Shown: positions 1-5,409 of the stretch, piece by piece
Layout of the letters: each line of letters starts with the position of its first letter
How positions within the stretch are numbered: position 1 is the stretch's first letter
DNA from: an uncultured Chitinophaga sp.
GTDB lineage: Bacteria > Bacteroidota > Bacteroidia > Chitinophagales > Chitinophagaceae
NCBI RefSeq assembly: GCF_937874145.1
Contig: NZ_CALNBI010000126.1
Span: 1-5,409, forward strand
Length of the DNA stretch: 5,409 nt
Direction: 5' to 3'
Notes under the pieces: generated by a model
What the model was told of the DNA's origin: nothing
Databases searched by the model: none
The model's input: only the letters and a program-made list of their open reading frames with translations
Translations under genes and position numbers: made by a program

Positions 1-2397
1 ACAGGGCAGATATACAGGGATACGGCGCATAGTAAAGTGGCTATTACCCGTTCCGACATGCCTTTCGGTGAATATCGCCTGAGTGCGGAAATGGGAGATG
101 GCTATACACGCGCTCCTGTCGTCCGGACATTTTCGCCGGTGGTGGGTAAAATGTATGATATCGCGATGGCCGCACCTCCCTACGGTGAGATCGGGACCGG
201 ATACTTCACCGTTTACTCCCTGCATGGTTTTGCGTTTCGGCCAGGGACAAAGTTGGAACTGCTGGCGCCCGCGGGCAAGCGGTTTGCATATACAATTACC
301 AGTGGTAATACGTCAGGAATAAATTTCTCACAGGATGCTGACAATCAGCCATTTGGCCCGGGGCACTATGTTTTGAAAGTGACAGATGTGTGTGGCGTGC
401 ATTATGACACATTATTGGTAAAGAGTGAAGACTTATATCAATATGAGTTTGCGGTTGAAGGCCGGGATAGCTGCACCGGCCGTATGATTACGGTAAACGG
501 CAATGCGCTGTATAAGGGCGCCGAGGAACCGATGTTTTTTAGGATCATTAAGGCCCCGGCCGGATATCAACTGGATTGGAGAATTATCCCGGCGGGTACA
601 TATGTGACATTGCCTATACATGGTGACTATGAAATCTGTGTTTCCGCGACGCAATCCTACAGTTACGATAATCAGCACAAGTCAAACGTTGCATATGTCA
701 GTGTAATCCGTCCACCGCTGAAAATAGATGTTAATTTGACAAGTGGCTGGATTTGCCCGGGAGCAGCCTCCAACTCCGGCGCTATCCAGGTATATCTCCA
801 GTCGCCGCAGGCGAATACTATGTACACGTATAAACTGGCGCTTCCAGGGCAGGGCGCTGCCGGACCATACATGGATGTTAATTCTACAGGTCGATTTACT
901 TCCGGAAGCGGTTACAATTTAATGGTGAACCAGAACTATGATGTACGGGTTGAAAATGAATGTGGCGAATTCGCCGTTCAGACCGTAAAGATCATCGACT
1001 TTGCCACAGCGCAGCTGGCATCACTTGATAAGCCGGCATTCTGTGTGGGCGATCCGGCAAGATTCAGGGTGATCAACCTGCCCGGCTCGGCCAACAAGTA
1101 TAACTGGTCCGGACCTTCCAACTGGAGCGATTCTGTTCAAAATCCCGTCATCCGGAACCTGGCTCCGTCGCATGCAGGTGATTATATCGTGGTGATCAAT
1201 TCGGACATCTGTACCGCACCTATCAGGGATACGATAAAATTGACACTGGCGGATTTTGAGGTCACTTGTTTCAGCGTGGTTACCGATACCAGCGTCAATC
1301 CTTATACCGCGGGTATTCTCGGCAACTGGCGCCCGCATCGTACATATGCCTATTACGGCGAGCGCCGCGAATCCGACCCCAACGCCGCTACCAATATCCG
1401 CCGCGACGGCGCTTACAAGGATTTTCTTTCTTTCTGGAAGAAGCAAACCAACGGCTGGAAGGCCCAGATCGACACTACCCGCTGGGTATGGAATTCCGAA
1501 TCCACTATATTCAATAAAAAAGGTTTCGAACTGGAGAACCGCGATGCGCTAAACCGCTATAACAGCGCGATCTACGCCTTTGAAGACGCCATCCCCGTAG
1601 CCGTCGTGCAAAACAGCATGCTCCGGGAAGCGGCATTCGAAGGGTTCGAAGACTTTTACTTCCGGGGTAACGACTGCGCCACCGGCGATTGCGCCACTGC
1701 GCGGCGGTTCGATTTCACCCGATACATGTCGTGGCTTGATACTACGCAATACCATACCGGCCGATATTCTATCAGGATTCCCGCAAACGATACCCTGCAA
1801 ACGAGTCATATCGTAGTTGCCGTGGCCCCTCCGGCCGGGCAGCCCATTTTTGAGAAACAATCCAATATCTGTGTGGGCACGCAGGTGCTGAAAAAAGTAA
1901 AAGCCGACAGCACCATGATCATTCCGCCCTTCAGCCCGCTGGCCAATAAAAAAGTGCTTTTCAGCGCCTGGGTGAAGGAGGAAAAGGATTGTAATTGCGC
2001 CAGCTACGATGGTAATGTGGTGCAGCTGGTGGTAAAGCAGGGTGAGCAAACTTTCCTGCATGAGATCCGGCCGGCGGGGAATATCATCGAGGGATGGCAG
2101 CGGTATGAAGAAGCGGTCGATCTCCCGGCAGGTACTACACAATTGTCCGTCATGATCATCGCCACGGGGACCAGCGCGGTTTATGTGGATGACATCCGCC
2201 TGCATCCTTTCAACGCCAATATGAAGAGTTATGCCTACGACCCAGTGACGCTCAGGATGATGGCGGAACTCGATGAGAATAACTTCGCCACTTTCTTTGA
2301 ATATGATGACGATGGCGTACTGACGCGGGTGAAGAAGGAAACGGAAAGAGGTATCAAAACGATTAAAGAAACAAGGAGCGCACTCGTAAAAGAATAG
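1..2397 (+). CDS. Large modular Ig/PKD-like surface or secreted protein with C-terminal YD-type motif (5' partial)
   Basis: The reading frame is open from base 1, so the true start and any signal peptide lie upstream; 798 residues are visible, numbered here from base 1. Residues about 20-335 look like successive beta-sandwich modules, two of which end in a Bacteroidota-style 'CG' strand (VTDVCG near 131, VENECG near 321). Residues about 341-417 resemble a PKD/Ig-like domain (YNWSGPSNWS, then GDYIVV), with C348 and C404 placed as a possible disulfide. A conserved-looking block follows (433-552; NPYTAGILGNWRPHR, FELENRDALNRYNSAIY, AFEGFEDF). Residues about 585-736 resemble a CBM4/9-type jelly roll (HTGRYSIRI, FSAWVKE, VYVDDIRLHP). 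The end (741-798) carries a YD/RHS-like motif (FFEYDDDGVLTRVKK). No T9SS-type C-terminal sorting domain is apparent. The protein is probably exported and may act in adhesion or as partner of the RHS-like product of the third gene. That role is inference; coding status is near certain. Confidence 0.93.
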   Translation, partial: TGQIYRDTAHSKVAITRSDMPFGEYRLSAEMGDGYTRAPVVRTFSPVVGKMYDIAMAAPPYGEIGTGYFTVYSLHGFAFRPGTKLELLAPAGKRFAYTITSGNTSGINFSQDADNQPFGPGHYVLKVTDVCGVHYDTLLVKSEDLYQYEFAVEGRDSCTGRMITVNGNALYKGAEEPMFFRIIKAPAGYQLDWRIIPAGTYVTLPIHGDYEICVSATQSYSYDNQHKSNVAYVSVIRPPLKIDVNLTSGWICPGAASNSGAIQVYLQSPQANTMYTYKLALPGQGAAGPYMDVNSTGRFTSGSGYNLMVNQNYDVRVENECGEFAVQTVKIIDFATAQLASLDKPAFCVGDPARFRVINLPGSANKYNWSGPSNWSDSVQNPVIRNLAPSHAGDYIVVINSDICTAPIRDTIKLTLADFEVTCFSVVTDTSVNPYTAGILGNWRPHRTYAYYGERRESDPNAATNIRRDGAYKDFLSFWKKQTNGWKAQIDTTRWVWNSESTIFNKKGFELENRDALNRYNSAIYAFEDAIPVAVVQNSMLREAAFEGFEDFYFRGNDCATGDCATARRFDFTRYMSWLDTTQYHTGRYSIRIPANDTLQTSHIVVAVAPPAGQPIFEKQSNICVGTQVLKKVKADSTMIIPPFSPLANKKVLFSAWVKEEKDCNCASYDGNVVQLVVKQGEQTFLHEIRPAGNIIEGWQRYEEAVDLPAGTTQLSVMIIATGTSAVYVDDIRLHPFNANMKSYAYDPVTLRMMAELDENNFATFFEYDDDGVLTRVKKETERGIKTIKETRSALVKE
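172..1251 (+). other. Tandem beta-sandwich (Ig/PKD-like) module region within the first gene
   Basis: This part of the first protein (residues 58-417) appears to hold about four modules of roughly 80-100 residues: about 58-140, 141-238, 239-335 and 336-417. The boundaries are judged by eye from recurring short strands such as GHYVLKVTD, GDYEICVSA, NYDVRVENE and GDYIVVINS, each of which reads like the last strands of an Ig-like fold. Cysteines at 131, 158, 213, 251, 321, 348 and 404 fit an oxidising compartment outside the cytoplasm. Only the last module has a recognisable PKD/Ig signature (W-S-G-P, then G-D-Y). Such stalks usually serve to extend or bind in Bacteroidota surface proteins; no ligand can be inferred. 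Confidence 0.6.
1297..1656 (+). other. Conserved-looking GNWRPHR / ENRDALNRYNSAIY block of the first gene
   Basis: Residues 433-552 of the first protein differ in style from the Ig-like modules before them: they are rich in Trp, Tyr, Arg and Asn, with motifs GNWRPHRTYAYYGERRESDP, WVWNSESTIFN, ELENRDALNRYNSAIYAFED and AFEGFEDFYF. I recall similar blocks in large uncharacterised Bacteroidota proteins found near RHS-like genes, always just before a jelly-roll region, but I cannot name a domain family. The density of aromatic and charged residues suggests a compact, conserved domain and not a linker. Function unknown. Confidence 0.5.
1753..2208 (+). other. Carbohydrate-binding-module-like jelly-roll region of the first gene
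   Basis: Residues 585-736 show the usual landmarks of CBM4/9-like or CBM6-like jelly rolls: an early strand HTGRYSIRI, a middle strand KKVLFSAWVKE, a GWQRYEEAVDLPAG strand and turn, and a final strand VYVDDIRLHP. In known families this fold binds glycans or acts as a structural sandwich. A short insert with two close cysteines (DCNCASYDG, C664 and C666) sits after the middle strand. The assignment rests on pattern alone; sugar binding is not demonstrated. Confidence 0.5.
2221..2394 (+). other. C-terminal YD/RHS-like motif of the first gene
   Basis: The last 58 residues (741-798) read MKSYAYDPVTLRMM, ELDENNFATFFEYDDDG, then VLTRVKKETERG and a lysine/glutamate-rich tail. The 'Y-x-YD ... G-x-L-x-x-V' spacing is that of YD (RHS) repeats, which form strands of a large beta cage in RHS and TcB/TcC-type proteins. 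Here only one or two units are present and the protein stops straight afterwards, so this is not a complete RHS shell. It may dock onto, or be a relic of, the larger RHS-like protein two genes downstream (inference). Confidence 0.6.
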
Positions 2398-2401
2398 CAC
2401 C
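2398..2401. other. Four-base spacer between first and second genes
   Basis: The stop of the first gene and the ATG of the second are separated by only CACC. The nearest purine-rich GGAG (2375-2378) is over 20 bases from the ATG, too far to act as a normal Shine-Dalgarno site. The spacing suggests a shared transcript and possibly reinitiation or coupling. Weak reliance on Shine-Dalgarno pairing is typical of Bacteroidota. Confidence 0.6.
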
Positions 2402-2461
2402 ATGCTGAAAAGAATACTGATCGTCATGATCTGCATGACAGCCATACAAACCCTGCGGGCG
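2402..2461 (+). other. Signal peptide of the second gene product
   Basis: Residues 1-20 have a positive N-region (K3, R4), a hydrophobic core (I5-I15) and a short polar C-region ending LRA before Q21. A glutamine directly after the cleavage site is common in Bacteroidota exported proteins. Cleavage between A20 and Q21 is predicted by eye. Confidence 0.8.
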
Positions 2462-3145
2462 CAGACGGCCGATACGGCGCGGCTGTACGCGGAAATGCGG
2501 AAACTGCAGGAAGCCTATACCGCGAACGGCCTCCGGTATGACTTCCGTTATACTTATGCCGGCGCGCATCAGCCCGGGCGTATCCTGGACTCCCTCACCG
2601 GGAGCGTGGAAATGTCTGCCGCCGGCACCAAAATGGAAATGCGGCATATGGAGTTCGTAACGAACCCGCGGTACGCTATCGTATTGTTTAAGGAAGACAA
2701 GGTCATGTACCTCTACAAACCGAACAGCATACCCCAGCATGATCCGCTTTTCCAAATCAGGATGCTGATGGAATCTAGCCTGGTATCGAAAGTGGATATC
2801 ATGACGGAACAGCAGTCCCGCAGGATCCAAATTCGATTCGATTCCCTGTCGATGGTTAAGTCCATCGATATGCATATCGCCTCCGGAAAAGGCTTGTTGT
2901 CGTCCGTAAGATATGTGCTCCAAACGGAACTGATGAAGGCGGGCCGCTCGCTTACGGCTGCGGAACAGCAGAAGTATGGCCCGCTGGCGCAGGTGAATAT
3001 GTACTTCCTGTCTTACGGGCTGCTGCCCGCCGGAAGCAACGAGTCGGTGCACGAATCCGCTTATTTCACCATAGACAACGGGGAATATAAGACGACTCCC
3101 GCCTACAACGAATACCAGATTTACAAAGGAAGCCCGAACCTATAG
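2402..3145 (+). CDS. Exported 247-residue protein of unknown function
   Basis: The start at 2402 is supported by an immediate signal peptide: MLKR, a hydrophobic stretch (ILIVMICMTAI), and a likely signal peptidase I site after A20 (LRA|QTAD). C11 lies inside the hydrophobic core and no lipobox is evident, so a soluble periplasmic or secreted product is more likely than a lipoprotein. The mature chain has a short helix (about 26-42), then alternating strands (LRYDFRYTYAG near 44-54, SLTGSVEMSA near 64-73, YAIVLFKEDKVMYLYKP near 81-97), a central helical part, RRIQIRFDSL near 130-139, and a beta-rich end (YFTIDNGEYKTTPAYNEYQIYKG). The early antiparallel pattern faintly recalls LolA-like or lipocalin-like sheets, but no family signature is seen. 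Its place between two large exported proteins suggests a folding, docking or anchoring partner; this is inference only. Confidence 0.9.
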   Translation: MLKRILIVMICMTAIQTLRAQTADTARLYAEMRKLQEAYTANGLRYDFRYTYAGAHQPGRILDSLTGSVEMSAAGTKMEMRHMEFVTNPRYAIVLFKEDKVMYLYKPNSIPQHDPLFQIRMLMESSLVSKVDIMTEQQSRRIQIRFDSLSMVKSIDMHIASGKGLLSSVRYVLQTELMKAGRSLTAAEQQKYGPLAQVNMYFLSYGLLPAGSNESVHESAYFTIDNGEYKTTPAYNEYQIYKGSPNL

Positions 3146-3165
3146 TACTGATCAAGCTTATTTAT
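3146..3165. other. Twenty-base spacer between second and third genes
   Basis: The spacer is AT-rich next to the start (ATTTAT just before the ATG) and has no purine-rich ribosome site, no inverted repeat and no room for a terminator with its own promoter. This fits an operon in a Bacteroidota host, where AT-rich leaders replace strong Shine-Dalgarno sites. Confidence 0.6.
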
Positions 3166-3246
3166 ATGAATATCCCTGGCCTGAAGTTTTTTTATACCCT
3201 GATCGCTGCCGCGCTTTTCCTGGTGCCCGCAAATTCATTGCTGGCG
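3166..3246 (+). other. Signal peptide of the third gene product
   Basis: Residues 1-27 have K7 as the positive residue, a hydrophobic core from F8 to V20, and a C-region ending SLLA before Q28-Q29-K30-K31. The layout is a standard Sec signal peptidase I substrate; no cysteine is present for lipidation. It also fixes the gene start at 3166. Confidence 0.85.
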
Positions 3247-5409
3247 CAGCAGAAGAAGAGTGTTGTGCTCAAAAAAGTGCTGGATGGCGCCGCCGGTCAA
3301 CTGGCGGTAGATTCCGCTATGACCGTTCAGGATAGCGCATTCTACACCACCACCCTCGCCAGCCGGTTGGATACGCCTTATACGGTACGTAATATCATAA
3401 CGTTCAAGATCAACGAGTATTCCAACCGCTACATCCCCGGGCCGTTTTCGGCCGAGGCACTGGTAAGGATTTACTATTATTTCCCGCCGAATAACAGTGT
3501 GGATTCGGTGGATCAGCAGTTGACGGTTAACTACGATACCGCACAAACATACCGTATGCGGAGCAGTTTCGTCTTCAATAATGCGCACCAGGTAAAGGTG
3601 AAGGTCCTCAGCCTCACGGCGCCCGCAAATATGAAAGCCGTGCTGATGCTGGAGAATGAGATGGAGGTGCAGCCGCGGTATAAACTGGATTGTGCGGAGA
3701 ACGCCGTAAAAAAGGTGGGATATGACTTGCCCCAGGGCCCAGGCACCCCCGACCAGTTGCAGGTGCACTGGGATGTGGAAGTAGGGGCGGATGCCTATGA
3801 CCTGGAATGGGCGTATATCGATTCGAGTTCGCTGGCATCCGGCAGGTATGAAATTCCCGTCAACAGAGCATTGATTTTCAAGAATAATACTACAAGGGTC
3901 ACCGTCGCAGACAACGGGTATGCGATCCCGTTGATGTATGACGGAAAAGGAAGCTTGTTTTTCCGGGTCAGAGCCGTGCAGGTCCGCCCGGACGACCGGA
4001 GAATCGAAACCGACTGGAGCTCACTGCACCCACAGGGAACCGGCCGGTTCGACTTTACCGGCCATCAGCCCAACCTGAACTGGCAATCGACCATTACGTT
4101 CGCGGAAGATGGTAAGCGGAAAGTAGTGACGCAGTATTTCGACGGCAGCCTCCGGGGAAGGCAGACCGTCACTAAAGACAATACCTCCCAGACCCTGGTC
4201 ATCGCGGAGACGATGTACGACTACCAGGGCCGGCCTGCCATCCAGGTGTTGCCAGCGCCTACGATGGAAACGGTGATGCAGTATGTGAAGGGCTTTAATA
4301 AAGGCATCAACAGCCCGGAGTATGACAAGGATCAATACGATTACATCGCTACTCCGCAGGATTATATCCATGGAGCGGCGCAACCGATGGACAGCGCCAC
4401 AGGCGCCAACGCATATTATTCGGCGAATAACCCAAAAGTGAGTGAGGGGCATCACCAGTATATTCCCCAGGCGAAGGGCCGTGCATTTACGGAAACAGAG
4501 TATACGCCGGATAATACCGGCCGGATATCCCGGCAGGGCGGCCTGGGCGAAACCTTCAAACTGGGAAGCGGGCATGAGACACAATATATCTACACTACAC
4601 CGATGCAGGAGGAGTTGGATGCCATTTTCGGAACGGAGGTAGGCAATAGGTTGCATTATTTCAAGAATGTAACCAGGGATGCAAACGGACAATATTCAGT
4701 GAGCTACCTGGATATGCACGGCCGCACCATTGCTACCGCCCTTCAGTCGGTAGCGCCGGGCGGCAACCTGGAAGCGCTCCCCGAAACCGAGCGGCTCACC
4801 GTTACCGAAGCGCTGTCCGGCCCGGGCAAGAATAAAGTGGACGGGCGCACGATCGTAACGCATGCTTCTATCCACGTCCCGGATACGGCGGATTATACTT
4901 TTGAATACAAGCTGACGCCGCCGGTCTTGCGCAAGCTGGATTGCAATGGGGTAGAAATTTGTTATGTCGCCGGGTATGAACTGAATATCCAGGTGATGGA
5001 CGATGCCTTTAACCTGCGCCTGGCCAATCCCATTCGGTATTCCTTCAACAACCTCGACATCGCCAACCTCCCGGTTGCATGCGGCGCAAATCCTGAGCCC
5101 ATCGTTTATACGGTCACCCGCAGGCTTCCACGCGGCAACTATACCATCACGAAGAACCTGACCATCAGCAAGGAAGCGATGGATAAATATAGGGAGGACG
5201 TGTTCCTGCAAAGTAACGTCTGCAAAACGCTGGAGCAGATCGTGGAAGAAAGGAGAGCGGAGTTGAGATCGGTGCCCTGTATCCCGGATTGCCAAAGTTG
5301 CCTGACGGCCATTGGTAGCTGGCCGGCATTCCGCCAGGATTATATGGCTAAGGCGGGAATTCCTGTCGCTGATACCGCCAGCCATAGATCGGCGGCGCAG
5401 ACGGCATAC
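3166..5409 (+). CDS. Large secreted RHS/YD-type protein with FN3-like domain (3' partial)
   Basis: The frame is open from the ATG at 3166 to the last base, giving 748 residues with no stop, so the gene continues downstream. The start is chosen because a signal peptide begins there, cleaved probably at LLA|QQ (A27/Q28). A beta-rich N-terminal part (about 28-190) is followed by a fibronectin-III-like domain (about 196-286; LQVHWDVEVGADAYDLEW, FFRVRAV, TDWSS). Residues about 306-526 read as Bacteroidota RHS/YD-type sequence: YFDGSLRGRQTVTKDNT, MYDYQGRPAIQVLPAPT, YTPDNTGRISRQGG, FKLGSGHET and YSVSYLDMHGRTIATAL. A further beta-rich domain (about 565-670) and a cysteine cluster (C705, C709, C712) follow. 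RHS proteins form large hollow shells that often enclose a variable C-terminal toxin or other effector; that end is not in the window, so a toxin role is unproven. Coding status is near certain and the RHS relationship likely. Confidence 0.93.
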   Translation, partial: MNIPGLKFFYTLIAAALFLVPANSLLAQQKKSVVLKKVLDGAAGQLAVDSAMTVQDSAFYTTTLASRLDTPYTVRNIITFKINEYSNRYIPGPFSAEALVRIYYYFPPNNSVDSVDQQLTVNYDTAQTYRMRSSFVFNNAHQVKVKVLSLTAPANMKAVLMLENEMEVQPRYKLDCAENAVKKVGYDLPQGPGTPDQLQVHWDVEVGADAYDLEWAYIDSSSLASGRYEIPVNRALIFKNNTTRVTVADNGYAIPLMYDGKGSLFFRVRAVQVRPDDRRIETDWSSLHPQGTGRFDFTGHQPNLNWQSTITFAEDGKRKVVTQYFDGSLRGRQTVTKDNTSQTLVIAETMYDYQGRPAIQVLPAPTMETVMQYVKGFNKGINSPEYDKDQYDYIATPQDYIHGAAQPMDSATGANAYYSANNPKVSEGHHQYIPQAKGRAFTETEYTPDNTGRISRQGGLGETFKLGSGHETQYIYTTPMQEELDAIFGTEVGNRLHYFKNVTRDANGQYSVSYLDMHGRTIATALQSVAPGGNLEALPETERLTVTEALSGPGKNKVDGRTIVTHASIHVPDTADYTFEYKLTPPVLRKLDCNGVEICYVAGYELNIQVMDDAFNLRLANPIRYSFNNLDIANLPVACGANPEPIVYTVTRRLPRGNYTITKNLTISKEAMDKYREDVFLQSNVCKTLEQIVEERRAELRSVPCIPDCQSCLTAIGSWPAFRQDYMAKAGIPVADTASHRSAAQTAY
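3751..4023 (+). other. Fibronectin-III-like domain of the third gene
   Basis: Residues 196-286 show the FN3 pattern: an early strand ending in Trp (LQVHWDV), A-x-x-YDLEW in the next strand, a long insert, then LFFRVRAVQV and a closing TDWSS. FN3 modules in bacterial secreted proteins usually act as spacers or protein-binding units. Here it lies just before the RHS-type region, so it may link the N-terminal part to the shell. Assigned by eye. Confidence 0.5.
4081..4743 (+). other. Bacteroidota RHS/YD-type region of the third gene
   Basis: Residues 306-526 contain several divergent YD-like units: TQYFDGSLRGRQTV (322-335), ETMYDYQGRPAIQVL (348-362), a loop region with NAYYSANNPK, then TEYTPDNTGRISRQGG (444-459) and VSYLDMHGRTIATAL (512-526). 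The recurring 'Y-(F/Y/L)-D-x-x-G-R' or 'Y-T-P-x-x-x-G-R' spacing matches the strand-turn-strand unit of RHS repeats and the 'YFDGLGRP'-type element seen in Bacteroidota RHS proteins. The units are too divergent to be DNA-level repeats. The usual RHS core motifs near the C-terminus are not reached. Confidence 0.65.

Noticed and set aside
37..39. GTG as the start of the first gene
   Set aside because: The frame is open upstream to base 1, no signal peptide follows, and the sequence after it reads as the middle of a beta domain. The gene most likely starts outside the window.
2373..2378. AAGGAG as a ribosome binding site for the second gene
   Set aside because: It ends over 20 bases before the ATG and lies within codons of the first gene; the distance is too great for normal initiation.
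1549..2445. Long minus-strand open frame opposite the first gene
   Set aside because: It lies wholly antisense to a well-supported coding region. Its protein is rich in His, Arg and Ile with no domain or signal, as expected of a shadow frame.
2363..3052. Minus-strand open frame opposite the second gene
   Set aside because: Same reasoning: antisense to a gene with a signal peptide and consistent codon use, with low-information His/Arg-rich translation.
2602..3145. LolA-family assignment for the second gene
   Set aside because: Only a vague run of antiparallel strands supports it. No specific LolA signature is visible, so the product is left as unknown.
3146..3165. Possible promoter or terminator between the second and third genes
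   Set aside because: Only 20 bases are available, with no inverted repeat and no Bacteroidota -33/-7 pattern (TTTG and TAnnTTTG) in suitable positions.
4021..5385. Two minus-strand open frames (4021-4692 and 4696-5385)
   Set aside because: Both lie antisense to the third gene, whose + frame shows RHS-type motifs and a signal peptide. The minus translations show no recognisable motif.

Overview
The window looks like a piece of a Bacteroidota chromosome, most likely from the Chitinophagaceae (Chitinophaga-like). The reasons are the moderate GC content, the lack of usable Shine-Dalgarno sequences before well-supported starts, short spacers in a co-directional gene string, and protein architecture: secreted multi-domain proteins with Ig/PKD-like modules followed by YD/RHS-type motifs. 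The genus is an inference from sequence style; no marker gene is present.

Three genes lie on the + strand and fill almost the whole window. Gene 1 (1-2397) is open at its 5' end. It is a large, probably surface or secreted protein with a string of cysteine-containing beta-sandwich modules, a PKD/Ig-like domain, a conserved block rich in aromatic and charged residues, a carbohydrate-binding-like jelly-roll region and a C-terminal YD-type motif. Gene 2 (2402-3145) starts 4 bases later and encodes a 247-residue exported protein of unknown function. Gene 3 (3166-5409) starts 20 bases after gene 2 and runs off the 3' end with no stop. Its 748 visible residues begin with a clear signal peptide, followed by a beta-rich N-terminal region, a fibronectin-III-like domain, a Bacteroidota RHS/YD-type region and a cysteine-rich stretch at the window edge.

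The tight spacing and shared direction suggest one transcript. All three products appear to be exported (genes 2 and 3 by visible signal peptides, gene 1 by domain content), and genes 1 and 3 both carry YD/RHS-style sequence. The simplest reading is a three-gene cassette making a large extracytoplasmic RHS-like protein system. Its biochemical role cannot be settled here, because the C-terminal part of gene 3, where RHS proteins usually carry the core repeats and any variable effector domain, lies outside the window.

No RNA genes, mobile elements, CRISPR arrays, terminators or convincing promoters were seen. The only non-coding sequence is the two short spacers.
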